A stretch of DNA of 14,465 nucleotides from GCA-003244245 sp050699975 (GTDB lineage: Bacteria; Actinomycetota; Actinomycetes; Mycobacteriales; Pseudonocardiaceae), in contig JBOHGH010000110.1 of assembly GCA_050699975.1 (NCBI GenBank), positions 1 to 14,465 on the forward strand. The letters are read 5' to 3'. Positions within the stretch are counted from its first letter, which is position 1; every line of letters begins with the position of its first letter. The notes beneath the pieces were generated by a model. The model saw nothing but the letters and a program-made list of their open reading frames with translations. It made no database searches and had not been told where the DNA came from. Below are positions 1 through 6,878 of the stretch, piece after piece. The position numbers and the translations under genes were made by a program.

Positions 1-113
1 GTCCAGGGGCGGCCGAACAGCTCTGCTGTCGAGTTCGGGAGCGTGAGCGCATCGAAGATCCGGCAGCGCATTCGGCTCCAGCGTTTGACAAGGTCGCTGC
101 GCGTGTCGGCCAC
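1..113 (-). CDS. possible 5' end of a divergent gene running off the left edge
   Basis: An open frame on the minus strand begins at a GTG complementary to 111-113 and stays open to base 1, giving about 37 residues (MADTRSDLVKRW, later FDALTLPNSTAELFGRPW). Third codon positions are overwhelmingly G or C, as expected for coding DNA in this genome. I do not recognise the protein. It does not resemble FbiA, the gene divergent from whiB2 in mycobacteria, which begins with a glycine-rich nucleotide-binding motif. No clear ribosome binding site precedes the GTG, and an internal ATG (complement of 68-70, preceded by GGAG) is an alternative start. With only a short piece visible, this is a tentative call. 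Confidence 0.3.
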   Translation of the reverse strand, partial: MADTRSDLVKRWSRMRCRIFDALTLPNSTAELFGRPW

Positions 114-120
114 GACACGC
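101..120. promoter_or_regulatory. GACAC inverted repeat upstream of whiB2
   Basis: The arms GCGTGTCG (101-108) and CGACACGC (113-120) are perfect 8-bp complements around a 4-base centre. Each arm contains GACAC on one strand (GTGTC 103-107, GACAC 114-118), and a third GACAC lies at 164-168. GACAC is the core motif known for the sporulation regulator WhiA in Streptomyces. That WhiA binds here is inference. The repeat could equally be an operator of the putative divergent gene, because it covers that gene's proposed start. Confidence 0.4.
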
Positions 121-144
121 CGGGTGATAGGTCTGAGATGGGTT

Positions 145-162
145 TCGGGGTTGCAACCCCGA
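145..162. promoter_or_regulatory. perfect 18-bp palindrome in the whiB2 upstream region
   Basis: TCGGGGTTGCAACCCCGA is a perfect palindrome with no spacer, about 97 bases before the whiB2 start. A spacer-free palindrome of this length suggests a dimeric repressor or activator site rather than an RNA hairpin, because there is no loop. TTGCAA in its centre could also serve as a -35-like hexamer, but no convincing -10 follows at 16-18 bases. The bound regulator is unknown. Confidence 0.5.
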
Positions 163-236
163 TGACACGGGTGTAATCACAGGCTTGTTATTGTTTGGCC
201 ACAGCCCGGGGAGTCCGCGAACTGGGGAGGAACTCT

Positions 237-266
237 ATGGCGAGGAGGGCGGACCGCCATGGATGA
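237..266 (+). CDS. nine-codon leader ORF overlapping the whiB2 start
   Basis: ATG at 237 has a good Shine-Dalgarno (GGGGAGG, 224-230) six bases upstream. It reads MARRADRHG and then stops at TGA 264-266. The ORF contains the whiB2 ribosome binding site and its stop lies just beyond the whiB2 ATG (259-261), in another frame. Ribosomes ending here would be placed for re-initiation at whiB2, or would compete with it. The geometry is seen directly; that the peptide is made, and that it regulates whiB2, is inference. Confidence 0.35.
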   Translation: MARRADRHG

Positions 267-588
267 GATGGACAGCTGCAGCGCTCCAGAGGGCAGGGAT
301 GTGCATCAGGACCGGTGGGCCCCGGTACCCCACGTCCCGTTGCTTGCCGGCCTGTTCGACGAGCCTCAACAGCCGGAGTGGCAGGAGCGCGCGCTGTGCG
401 CTCAGACCGACCCCGAAGCGTTCTTTCCCGAGAAGGGCGGATCGACCAGGGAAGCGAAGCGGATTTGCGCGGGCTGCGAGGTCCGGGCCGAGTGCCTGGA
501 GTATGCGCTGGCGTTCGACGAGCGGTTCGGCATCTGGGGCGGGCTGTCGGAGCGGGAGCGCCGCAGGCTTAAACGCCGGGTGGTCTGA
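259..588 (+). CDS. whiB2: WhiB-family [4Fe-4S] transcriptional regulator, WhiB2/WhmD type
   Basis: This 109-residue protein carries the four iron-sulfur ligands C47, C70, C73 and C79 in the C-X(n)-C-X2-C-X5-C arrangement of the Wbl family. The turn GIWGG (91-95) follows, then a basic tail (RERRRLKRR) that contacts DNA. The core ALCAQTDPEAFFPEKGG is close to Streptomyces WhiB and mycobacterial WhiB2/WhmD, which govern septation and sporulation or cell division together with WhiA. The neighbourhood (metallopeptidase, DUF3499, manB, manA) supports WhiB2 rather than another Wbl protein. The first 40 residues are variable and probably disordered. The ATG at 259 is chosen because AGGAGGG lies at 243-249. 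The upstream region has palindromes and an overlapping leader ORF, so control is probably elaborate. Confidence 0.95.
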   Translation: MDEMDSCSAPEGRDVHQDRWAPVPHVPLLAGLFDEPQQPEWQERALCAQTDPEAFFPEKGGSTREAKRICAGCEVRAECLEYALAFDERFGIWGGLSERERRRLKRRVV

Positions 589-675
589 GAGGCGGCACCT
601 CCCGGCGTCCGCGGCGGTCACCCGGGGACGTACGGTGTGCCCCCACTAACGGGGTATGGACAGGAGGGGGTCGGT

Positions 676-2967
676 GTGTCGGGCACTGCTGGGGAACCTC
701 CTGGTGATGGCAACGTCCGCTCGGCGCTGCCCTCTCATGGTGGGCGCAGGTCCAACACCGTCGTGGCACAGGTAGCGCAAGGCGGCCCCAGTAACGACGC
801 TGGCGAGATCACCACCACGCGAACCCGGCCCCGGCCGTCGCCGCTTCCCAGGCATTCCCACACCGGCACTTCGGACACCGATACCTCGCAGGACGCTACC
901 CAGGGTGGCGACTCGAGCGTGCTGACGTTGGTGGACGTCGGGATCGGCACCCGCATCCGGCAGTTCCTGCTCGCCCCGCCCACGCTGCTCACTGCGGTGA
1001 TGCTGCTGCTCGCAGTGCTGGTGAACCGCCATCGGCTGGGACTGGACTTGGCCGGTGGTCGGCTGCTCCCCATCGAGGGTCTGCTCGAGACTTGGTCGTC
1101 CTACCTGGCGTCGTGGCACCCGACCGGCGGCGGGAGCGCGGCTCCTCCGCCGGCTGCGCTGGCGGTGATCGGCGTGCTCGGCTTGCCGGTGGGATCGCCG
1201 GCCGCCGCGGTCTCGCTGTTATTGCTGGGTGCGCTGCCGTTGGCGGCCCTCTCGGCCTACCGGGCCACGTGCGCGTTGCCGGTCAGTCGTGCGCGTCGCG
1301 CGCTGGCCGCCGCCGGGTATGCGTTGCTCCCGCCGGCCGTTGCTGGGCTGGCGCAAGGCCGGCTGGACGTGGTGCTGGTGCACCTGCTGCTGCCCCTCGT
1401 ACTGGCCGGTTCGGTCGCCGTGCTGCGCGGTGGGACGGTCGGGCCGTCGGGTGGTTGGTTGTCCACCGCGGCCGGCACGGCACTCGGACTCGCCGTGATC
1501 GGCGCGTTCGCTCCCCTGATTCACCTGCTGGTGCTGGCGGTGGTGCTCGTCGGTTTCGTCGTGACCCCCGCTCCCCGGGTGGCGACGTTGCGCCGTGCGG
1601 TCGGCCTGTTTGCGGTCGTGCTGCTGCCGTTAGGGCTGCTCATGCCGTGGCCGGCGGTGGTGATCCAACGTCCCGCGGTGCTGCTGCACGGGGTGGGCGC
1701 AGTGGTGACCGAGCAGGTACCCAGCTGGCTGCGGCTGCTCGCCCTAGACCCCGGTGGACCGGGCGCCGCGCCGTGGGTGGGCGCGGTGGTCGTGATCGCG
1801 GCGGTGATCGCGCTGGTCGCCCGGCCGTCCAGGGCGATGCTGCCCGGTCTCGGGCTGGTGCTGCTCGGTGTCGCCGCGGTGATGGTGCTGGTTCGGTCGC
1901 CGATGCAGCCGCTGGCCGGCGGTGCCCCCCGGCCGGGGTCAACCGCAGGTGCGCTGCTGTTGATCGGATGCGGGTTGTTGTGGATGGTGTTGCTCGCCGG
2001 TCGGGCGGGGGAGCCGACCCGATGGTGGGTCGGGGTCCGGTGGAGGCGGTTGGTCGGTGACCGGTGGAGTGGACTCCGGTGGAATCGGGCCCCGTGGAAT
2101 CGAGCCCCATGCAGGAAGGCGCTGTCGGTTACACCGTGGGTCGGTGTGGCGCTGCTGTCGGCCGCCGCTGTGGCGATAGGCGCCGGCGGTCCCCTCACCG
2201 CCGGTCCACCGGCTGAGCTGCCAGTGCTGGCGCCGTCGTTGACTGCGGAGCTGGCCCGGTCCGGCACCTCCGTTCTGGTCGTCGGCGCCCAGGACGAGCC
2301 GGTGCGGGTGACCAGGTCGCGGACCGCGCGCTTCGGGGACGACGACATCGCCCCGCTGCGCGCTACCGGGGCCCGGTTGGAGCGGGTGGCCGCCGCGCTG
2401 CGGGACGGGAAACCGGGAGAGACGTCCGCCGCGATCGCCAACGTCGCCGCCACCGGGGTGCAGTTCGTGGTACTGCCCACCGCAGCCCAGGGTGCTCGGG
2501 CCCTCGCCGCGGCCGGACCACTGGCCCGGGCTGCACCTCCCACTACGGACGGCCGGCCGGTGCTGCGGGTGACCCGACCGGTCCCGGGAGCAGAGCTGCT
2601 GGGACCCGCGCTGGCCGCACAAGCGCGTACCGGAGCTTCCCCGCCTATCGAGCCTGGGGTCAGCGGGGTCCTGGCACCCGCTGCGCCCCCCCGGGTGGGG
2701 GTACGGGTTGCGCCCGGCGCGGAGGGCAGGTTGCTCGTGATCGCGGCCAACGACGAACCAGACTGGCGGGCCAGCGTGAACGGCCACCCGGTCCCTGTGG
2801 TGCGCGGTTGGGGGCATCAGGTCGCGGTCCCGGTGCCGGGCGGCGCGGCAGAGGTGCGGGTGGATCGCTCGGATGGCACTCGCAACGCACTGTTGCTGGC
2901 CGAAAGCGCGGTGCTGCTGCTGGTTGCGGGCACCGCAGTGCCCTCCCGGCGCCGCGCGTCCCGCTAG
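676..2967 (+). CDS. large polytopic membrane protein resembling the membrane half of an actinobacterial GT2 glycosyltransferase
   Basis: From GTG 676 (AGGAGG at 662-667) the protein has 763 residues; a GTG at 637 in the same frame is less likely because it has no ribosome binding site. The first 90 or so residues are polar and low-complexity. About ten hydrophobic segments then run from roughly residue 97 to 505. After them comes a soluble region of about 230 residues with a late motif (DEPDWRASVNGHPVPVV), and a last hydrophobic segment ends in RRRASR. The motifs WSSYLASWHPTGGGSA, LPLAALSAY and GRLDVVLVHLLLPL resemble the C-terminal halves of large GT2 membrane proteins found beside whiB in other actinobacteria, as I remember them. 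No GT2 DXD-type catalytic domain is present, so enzymatic function is doubtful. It may export or scaffold a cell-envelope polymer. The gene converges on the metallopeptidase gene with a 15-base gap. Confidence 0.7.
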   Translation: MSGTAGEPPGDGNVRSALPSHGGRRSNTVVAQVAQGGPSNDAGEITTTRTRPRPSPLPRHSHTGTSDTDTSQDATQGGDSSVLTLVDVGIGTRIRQFLLAPPTLLTAVMLLLAVLVNRHRLGLDLAGGRLLPIEGLLETWSSYLASWHPTGGGSAAPPPAALAVIGVLGLPVGSPAAAVSLLLLGALPLAALSAYRATCALPVSRARRALAAAGYALLPPAVAGLAQGRLDVVLVHLLLPLVLAGSVAVLRGGTVGPSGGWLSTAAGTALGLAVIGAFAPLIHLLVLAVVLVGFVVTPAPRVATLRRAVGLFAVVLLPLGLLMPWPAVVIQRPAVLLHGVGAVVTEQVPSWLRLLALDPGGPGAAPWVGAVVVIAAVIALVARPSRAMLPGLGLVLLGVAAVMVLVRSPMQPLAGGAPRPGSTAGALLLIGCGLLWMVLLAGRAGEPTRWWVGVRWRRLVGDRWSGLRWNRAPWNRAPCRKALSVTPWVGVALLSAAAVAIGAGGPLTAGPPAELPVLAPSLTAELARSGTSVLVVGAQDEPVRVTRSRTARFGDDDIAPLRATGARLERVAAALRDGKPGETSAAIANVAATGVQFVVLPTAAQGARALAAAGPLARAAPPTTDGRPVLRVTRPVPGAELLGPALAAQARTGASPPIEPGVSGVLAPAAPPRVGVRVAPGAEGRLLVIAANDEPDWRASVNGHPVPVVRGWGHQVAVPVPGGAAEVRVDRSDGTRNALLLAESAVLLLVAGTAVPSRRRASR
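2029..2109 (+). repeat. degenerate GGTGGA-type repeat encoding a W/R-rich loop
   Basis: Four imperfect copies of a CCGGTGGA-like unit follow one another inside the membrane protein gene. They encode a stretch rich in tryptophan and arginine, including WNRAPWNRAP. It lies between two hydrophobic segments, in a basic loop that is probably cytoplasmic. It looks like local replication slippage and has no assigned function. Confidence 0.5.
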
Positions 2968-2982
2968 GCTGCCGCCGCTGGG

Positions 2983-3468
2983 TCAGCCCTCGTGGGTGGG
3001 GCCGTCGATGATGTCCGGATCGACACCCAGGTAGCTCGCGACCTGCTCGACCAGCACCTCGTGCACGAGGTCGGACAGGTCACCGCCGTCTTGTGCACGA
3101 GTCTCCAACGGCCGCCGGTAGAGCACGATCCTGGCTCGGGTGGGCAGGCCGGCGCGATCCACTCCGGCCGAGACCAGGCGGGCCAGCGGGACCTTGCCGT
3201 CCTCCACCACGTCGCTACCCCAGGTGACCGTCGCCGGATCGCAGTCAGTGATCTCCGGCACCTCGTCGACGGCGACGTCGAGCCTTTCGAGCTCGGTGTG
3301 CCAGCGCTGCTCGATCGGTTCCAGGGCGTCCAGCACAATCGCGTCGAAGCGCTCTGAGCGGCTGCGGGCCGCGGGCAGTGTGGCAGGGAACAGCGGCCCC
3401 CGCACTCCGCGGCCGCGTCGGTCCCGGCGCTTGCGCAGGGGCGAGCGGGCTGACCGGGTCGCAGTCAT
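2983..3468 (-). CDS. zincin-like metallopeptidase family protein (PF06262 type) with degenerate active site
   Basis: This 161-residue protein corresponds in position and orientation to M. tuberculosis Rv3259, which is also read against its neighbours. The N-terminus is basic (RSPLRKRRDRRGRG). The body (RFDAIVLDALEPIEQRW, then ARIVLYRRPLE) follows the TTHA0227-like zincin fold. At the expected HExxH helix the sequence reads H136-E-V-L-V140, so the second zinc histidine is absent. Actinobacterial members often diverge at this site, and a non-catalytic role is plausible. The ATG is at 3468. A TAGTCT box ends six bases upstream, so the transcript probably begins at the start codon. Confidence 0.8.
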   Translation of the reverse strand: MTATRSARSPLRKRRDRRGRGVRGPLFPATLPAARSRSERFDAIVLDALEPIEQRWHTELERLDVAVDEVPEITDCDPATVTWGSDVVEDGKVPLARLVSAGVDRAGLPTRARIVLYRRPLETRAQDGGDLSDLVHEVLVEQVASYLGVDPDIIDGPTHEG

Positions 3469-3474
3469 CCGTTG

Positions 3475-3480
3475 AGACTA
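3475..3480 (-). promoter_or_regulatory. -10 box of a leaderless promoter for the metallopeptidase gene
   Basis: Read on the minus strand, TAGTCT fits TANNNT, and six bases separate it from the ATG at 3468. That spacing puts the transcription start at or next to the A of the start codon. No good -35 hexamer is visible, and there is no Shine-Dalgarno. Confidence 0.55.
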
Positions 3481-3545
3481 CGCCGGGAGCGCGGTGGCCG
3501 GTGAGGTCCTCCGCGCGCCTGCTACACCCGGCGGGACCTGCGCGC

Positions 3546-3551
3546 TATGGT
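3546..3551 (+). promoter_or_regulatory. -10 box of a leaderless promoter for the DUF3499 gene
   Basis: TATGGT fits TANNNT and is followed by six bases and then GTG 3558. The transcript would begin at the start codon. The -35 region is weak (TACACC at 3523-3528). The box lies about 65 bases from the divergent -10 of the metallopeptidase gene. Confidence 0.55.
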
Positions 3552-3557
3552 CCGCCC

Positions 3558-3923
3558 GTGCGCAGCGCGCGGCGGTGCTCGAGGACTGGGTGCACTAACC
3601 CGGCGGTCGCCACGCTTACCTTCGTGTATTCAGACTCCACCGCTGTGGTGGGCCCGCTAGCCTCCTACAGCGAGCCGCACTCCTATGACCTGTGTGAGCG
3701 GCACGCGCTGCGTTTGACTGCTCCGCGGGGCTGGGACGTCGTGCGTCATGACGGTGAGTTCGCTGAGCCGGAACCGTCGGTGGACGACCTCACCGCGCTG
3801 GCCGAGGCGGTCCGTGAGGCCGGCCGGGTAGACCGTCCGATGGACCCCATTCTCGCCGGTCCGGCGAGCGGTACCGGGCGCCGCGGCCACCTGAGGGCCC
3901 TGCCAGACCCCGTTGACGGCTGA
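3558..3923 (+). CDS. DUF3499 family zinc-ribbon-like protein
   Basis: The 121-residue protein starts VRSARRCSRTGC. It contains C7, C12, C46 and H49 (DLCERH), together with H41, a likely zinc site. The motif TFVYSDSTAVVGPL and the following tyrosine-rich stretch (ASYSEPHSYDLCERHA) are typical of the DUF3499 family, whose M. tuberculosis member is Rv3258c, next to manB. The function is not known. The frame is open well upstream to 3378, but GTG 3558 is chosen because the family begins at this point and because a TATGGT box sits six bases before it. The acidic C-terminal part varies in the family. It lies 94 bases upstream of manB, which appears to have its own promoter. Confidence 0.85.
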   Translation: MRSARRCSRTGCTNPAVATLTFVYSDSTAVVGPLASYSEPHSYDLCERHALRLTAPRGWDVVRHDGEFAEPEPSVDDLTALAEAVREAGRVDRPMDPILAGPASGTGRRGHLRALPDPVDG

Positions 3924-3985
3924 GTCCGTCTTTGCTGGCCCGCTGAAGGCCGACTGGTGTCCGGCGCGGGGATCCGTCGCGCAGA

Positions 3986-3991
3986 TAGGCT
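3986..3991 (+). promoter_or_regulatory. probable -10 box of the manB operon
   Basis: TAGGCT fits the actinobacterial TANNNT consensus and lies 26 bases before GTG 4018, leaving room for a short leader with the ribosome binding site GAAGGGA. No clear -35 hexamer is seen. The same hexamer recurs before the CDF gene. Confidence 0.4.
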
Positions 3992-4017
3992 CGGCCAGAC
4001 CCGACGAAGGGACAGCA

Positions 4018-5430
4018 GTGCCTGACCTGTCAGCGATCGTGAAGGCCTACGACATCCGGGGTGTCGTCGGTGAGCAGTTGGACGCTGCGGTAGTGCACGA
4101 CATCGGCGCGGCCTTCGCCGACCTGGTCAGTCGCCCAGTGAGTTCGACGGCCGGTTCGGTGTGCCCGCAGGCGGTGGTCGTCGGGTACGACATGCGGGAC
4201 TCCTCGCCCGGGCTGGCGGGCGCGTTCGCCGAGGGGGTGACCGGCCGCAGTCTCGACGTCGTCTCGATCGGACTGGCCAGCACCGACATGCTCTACTTCG
4301 CTTCCGGGCGGCTCGACTCCCCGGGCGCGATGTTCACCGCGAGCCACAACCCGGCCCGCTACAACGGCATCAAACTCTGTCGGGCCGGTGCCGCCCCGGT
4401 CGGCCAGGACAGCGGGCTGGATGAGATCAGGGTCGCGATTGAGCGTGGAATCGAACCGGGACCGGGCGGCGGCAGCATCACTGAGCGGGGCATGCTCATC
4501 GACTACGCCGAGTACCTGCACTCGCTGGTGGACTTGTCCGGGATCCGGCCGCTGCGAGTCGTGGTGGACGCCGGTAACGGAATGGCTGGGTACACCGTGC
4601 CCGCGGTGGTCGAGGGGCTACCGCTGCACGTGATTCCGCTGTACTTCGAGTTGGACGGCAATTTCCCGAATCACGAGGCCAACCCGATGGACCCGGCGAA
4701 CCTGGTGGACCTGCAAGCGGCAGTGCGCGAGCACGGCGCCGATCTGGGTCTGGCCTTCGACGGCGACGCCGACCGTTGCTTCGTGGTCGACGAGCGCGGC
4801 GAGCCGGTGAGCCCCAGCGCCATCACCGCATTGGTCGCTACCCGGGAGCTGGCCACCGAACCCGGGGCTGCGGTGATCTACAACTTGATCACCTCGCAGG
4901 CTGTACCGGAGATCGTCGCTGAGCATGGCGGGCGGCCGGTGCGCACCCGGGTCGGCCACTCGTTCATCAAGCAGCGGATGGCGGAGACCGGGGCGATCTT
5001 CGGCGGCGAGCATTCCGCGCATTACTACTTCCGCGGTTTCTGGCGTGCCGACTCCGGGATGCTCGCCGCGCTGCACGTGCTCGCCACACTGGGTGGGCAG
5101 CAGCGCCCGCTGTCGGCGCTGATGGCCGAGTTCAGCCGCTACGCCGCGTCCGGTGAGATCAACTCCACGGTCGATGATCAGCGGGGCAGGATGCTGGCCG
5201 TGCGGGAGTGGTTCGCTCGGCGCGACGACGTCGAGTTCGATGAGCTTGACGGCCTCACCGGGCGATTGCCCGACGGTTCATGGTTCAACCTGCGCCCGTC
5301 GAACACCGAACCGCTGCTGCGCCTCAACGTGGAGGCCCGCGATACGCCAGCGGTGGAGGCGCTGCGCGACGAGGTGCTGGCACTGGTGCGCGGGGTTGGT
5401 AGCTCTCCAAGGACTACCGCCGGTGAGTGA
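4018..5430 (+). CDS. manB: phosphomannomutase / phosphoglucomutase
   Basis: ManB converts mannose-6-phosphate to mannose-1-phosphate, the precursor of GDP-mannose; many members also act on glucose phosphates. The 470-residue length fits the alpha-D-phosphohexomutase family. All four signature sites are present: the phosphoserine loop TASHNP with S109, the metal loop DGDADR (248-253), the sugar-binding GGEHSAH (329-335) and the phosphate-binding RPSNTEP (426-432). The N-terminal KAYDIRGVVGEQLD is also typical. The start is GTG 4018, with GAAGGGA five bases upstream; an earlier in-frame start at 3913 would add 35 residues that the family lacks. It heads a same-strand run with the Trm112-like gene, TobH and manA, matching the order at Rv3257c-Rv3255c. 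The intact motifs suggest an active cytosolic enzyme. Confidence 0.95.
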   Translation: MPDLSAIVKAYDIRGVVGEQLDAAVVHDIGAAFADLVSRPVSSTAGSVCPQAVVVGYDMRDSSPGLAGAFAEGVTGRSLDVVSIGLASTDMLYFASGRLDSPGAMFTASHNPARYNGIKLCRAGAAPVGQDSGLDEIRVAIERGIEPGPGGGSITERGMLIDYAEYLHSLVDLSGIRPLRVVVDAGNGMAGYTVPAVVEGLPLHVIPLYFELDGNFPNHEANPMDPANLVDLQAAVREHGADLGLAFDGDADRCFVVDERGEPVSPSAITALVATRELATEPGAAVIYNLITSQAVPEIVAEHGGRPVRTRVGHSFIKQRMAETGAIFGGEHSAHYYFRGFWRADSGMLAALHVLATLGGQQRPLSALMAEFSRYAASGEINSTVDDQRGRMLAVREWFARRDDVEFDELDGLTGRLPDGSWFNLRPSNTEPLLRLNVEARDTPAVEALRDEVLALVRGVGSSPRTTAGE

Positions 5431-5478
5431 GGTGGCCTTCAAGCGCTACCAACCCGCCCGGTAAGGAGGAGGACGACG

Positions 5479-5715
5479 ATGGCGTTGGACTTGGACCCTC
5501 AGCTGTTGGAGATCCTGGCCTGCCCGTGCCCGGAGCATGCCGAGCTGCGCATCGGGACTGTTGCAGACCCCGAGGCTGATGCGTTGACCTGCACCGTGTG
5601 CGGGCGCAGCTTCCCGGTGACCGACGGCATCCCGGTACTGCTGCTCGATGAGGCGTTGCCGGGGACCGGGCCGTCGGCCGGTGGCCTGGACGGCGGCGAC
5701 CGCGGACTGGGGTGA
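5479..5715 (+). CDS. Trm112/UPF0434-like small zinc protein
   Basis: This 78-residue protein opens with LLEILACPCPEH and continues LTCTVCGRSFPVTDGIPVLLLDEA. C15, C17, C38 and C41 form the putative metal site, and PVTDGIPVLL is the family hallmark. Trm112-type proteins in other organisms activate methyltransferases; the role of this bacterial version beside manB is unknown. A strong ribosome binding site (AAGGAGGAGG, 5463-5472) precedes the ATG. The C-terminus is a glycine/aspartate-rich tail. The stop overlaps the next gene in the arrangement GTGA, indicating translational coupling. Confidence 0.88.
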   Translation: MALDLDPQLLEILACPCPEHAELRIGTVADPEADALTCTVCGRSFPVTDGIPVLLLDEALPGTGPSAGGLDGGDRGLG

Positions 5716-6857
5716 GGGTGATGCCACGCGACGGGATGTTTGACGACGACCTGCTCGATGACCCCAGGCGCCTGGAGGCCACCGACACCGGTGGGCTACT
5801 GCGTGCCGCGTCTACCGCGGGCGCCCAGGTGCGCTCGACCGCGTCCGCAGCTGAGGAGGCAGGTCTTGGTCGGCTGACCGGGGAACGTCCGCGCGCACTG
5901 GTGCTGCTGACCCGGCCGGGGGCGGCGCCGGCCGCGGCACCGCTGCTGCTGGCGCTGGCCGGGCCGTCCTGCCCGGTGCCGGTGGTGATGACACGGTCAG
6001 TCCCGATGTGGGTGGGTGCGCTGGACATCGTGCTGGCCAACACCACCGACCCCGGCGACCACGAGCTGGCCGACGGCATCGACCGCGCGGTCCGCCGGGG
6101 GGCCCAGGTGGTGCTCACGGCGCCTGCCGACGGCCCGGTGGCGGCCGCGGCCGCAGGTCGATCGGTGCTGTTGGTGCCAAGGATCGAGGTGCCGCCGGGG
6201 CTGGCGTTGCCGCGCACTCTCACCGCCGGGCTGTTGTTGCTGGACATCCTCGGGCTGCTGGCCACAGACTCCGAGGCGCTGGCCGGCGAGCTGGACCGCG
6301 AGGCTGAGCGCGACTACGTCGCCCACGAATCGTTCGTCAACCCCGCTAAGTCCCTGGCGCTGCGGCTGACAGAGCGAACACCGTTGCTGTGGGGCACCGA
6401 TCCAGTGGCCACCGCGGTGGCCGGGCATTGCGCAGGGGCGCTCGCCGCGCACGCGGGTGTGGTGGCCCACGCAGCGGGATTCCATGAGGCGGCAGCGCTG
6501 CCGGCGCTGCGCCAGGAGGCGGCCCGCGCCGGCGGGGGAGCCGACGTATTCCACGATCCATTCTCCGACCAGCCGCAGCGCAGTGGTATTCCGGCGGTCC
6601 GGCCAGTGCTGCTCGGTGCGCTCCCTGATTCCCGCGCCGAGCTCGAACGTGCCGCCGCGCTGGAAGCGTTACCCGGCGCCGATGTGGTGACCGCCGATGA
6701 GGAGTTGATGGTGCGCCAGGGCGATCCCGGTGCCGCCGCGTGCGCCGCTGCTGTGCTGGCTCTACGGTTCGACTTCGCCGCGCTGTACCTCGGGCTGGGC
6801 CGGGGTCTGCTGAGCGGGTCCCGCTGGGCCGGCCCAGCCCGGCCGACCATCGGATGA
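5712..6857 (+). CDS. TobH / SIS-domain sugar-phosphate isomerase-like protein
   Basis: The 381-residue protein corresponds to Rv3256c and TobH-type proteins between manB and manA. The N-terminus (FDDDLLDDPRRLEATDTGGLLR) is a family landmark. The middle resembles a SIS fold with alternating hydrophobic strands (ALVLLTRPG, ALDIVLANTTDPGD, AQVVLTAPADG). The C-terminal half (NPAKSLALRLTERTPLLWG, then DVFHDPFSD) resembles the bacterial phosphoglucose/phosphomannose isomerase C-terminal domain. Sugar-phosphate isomerisation is likely from these domains and neighbours but unproven. GTG 5712 overlaps the stop of the Trm112-like gene by 4 bases; GTG 5718, ATG 5721 and ATG 5736 are possible alternatives, and no ribosome binding site decides among them. 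One TTA leucine codon occurs near the 3' end. Confidence 0.8.
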   Translation: MRVMPRDGMFDDDLLDDPRRLEATDTGGLLRAASTAGAQVRSTASAAEEAGLGRLTGERPRALVLLTRPGAAPAAAPLLLALAGPSCPVPVVMTRSVPMWVGALDIVLANTTDPGDHELADGIDRAVRRGAQVVLTAPADGPVAAAAAGRSVLLVPRIEVPPGLALPRTLTAGLLLLDILGLLATDSEALAGELDREAERDYVAHESFVNPAKSLALRLTERTPLLWGTDPVATAVAGHCAGALAAHAGVVAHAAGFHEAAALPALRQEAARAGGGADVFHDPFSDQPQRSGIPAVRPVLLGALPDSRAELERAAALEALPGADVVTADEELMVRQGDPGAAACAAAVLALRFDFAALYLGLGRGLLSGSRWAGPARPTIG

Positions 6858-6878
6858 GCGAGCGGCGAGGGAGGGTTT

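Noticed and set aside
1521..2750. Long minus-strand frame of 409 codons inside the membrane protein gene
   Set aside because: It is rich in Ser, Thr, Pro, Gly and Ala, as expected for an antisense shadow in high-GC DNA, and opposes a gene with clear membrane segments and family-like motifs.
5422..5464. Thirteen-codon frame (VSEVAFKRYQPAR) at the end of manB
   Set aside because: It has no own ribosome binding site and is in the intergenic run just before the Trm112-like gene; probably chance.
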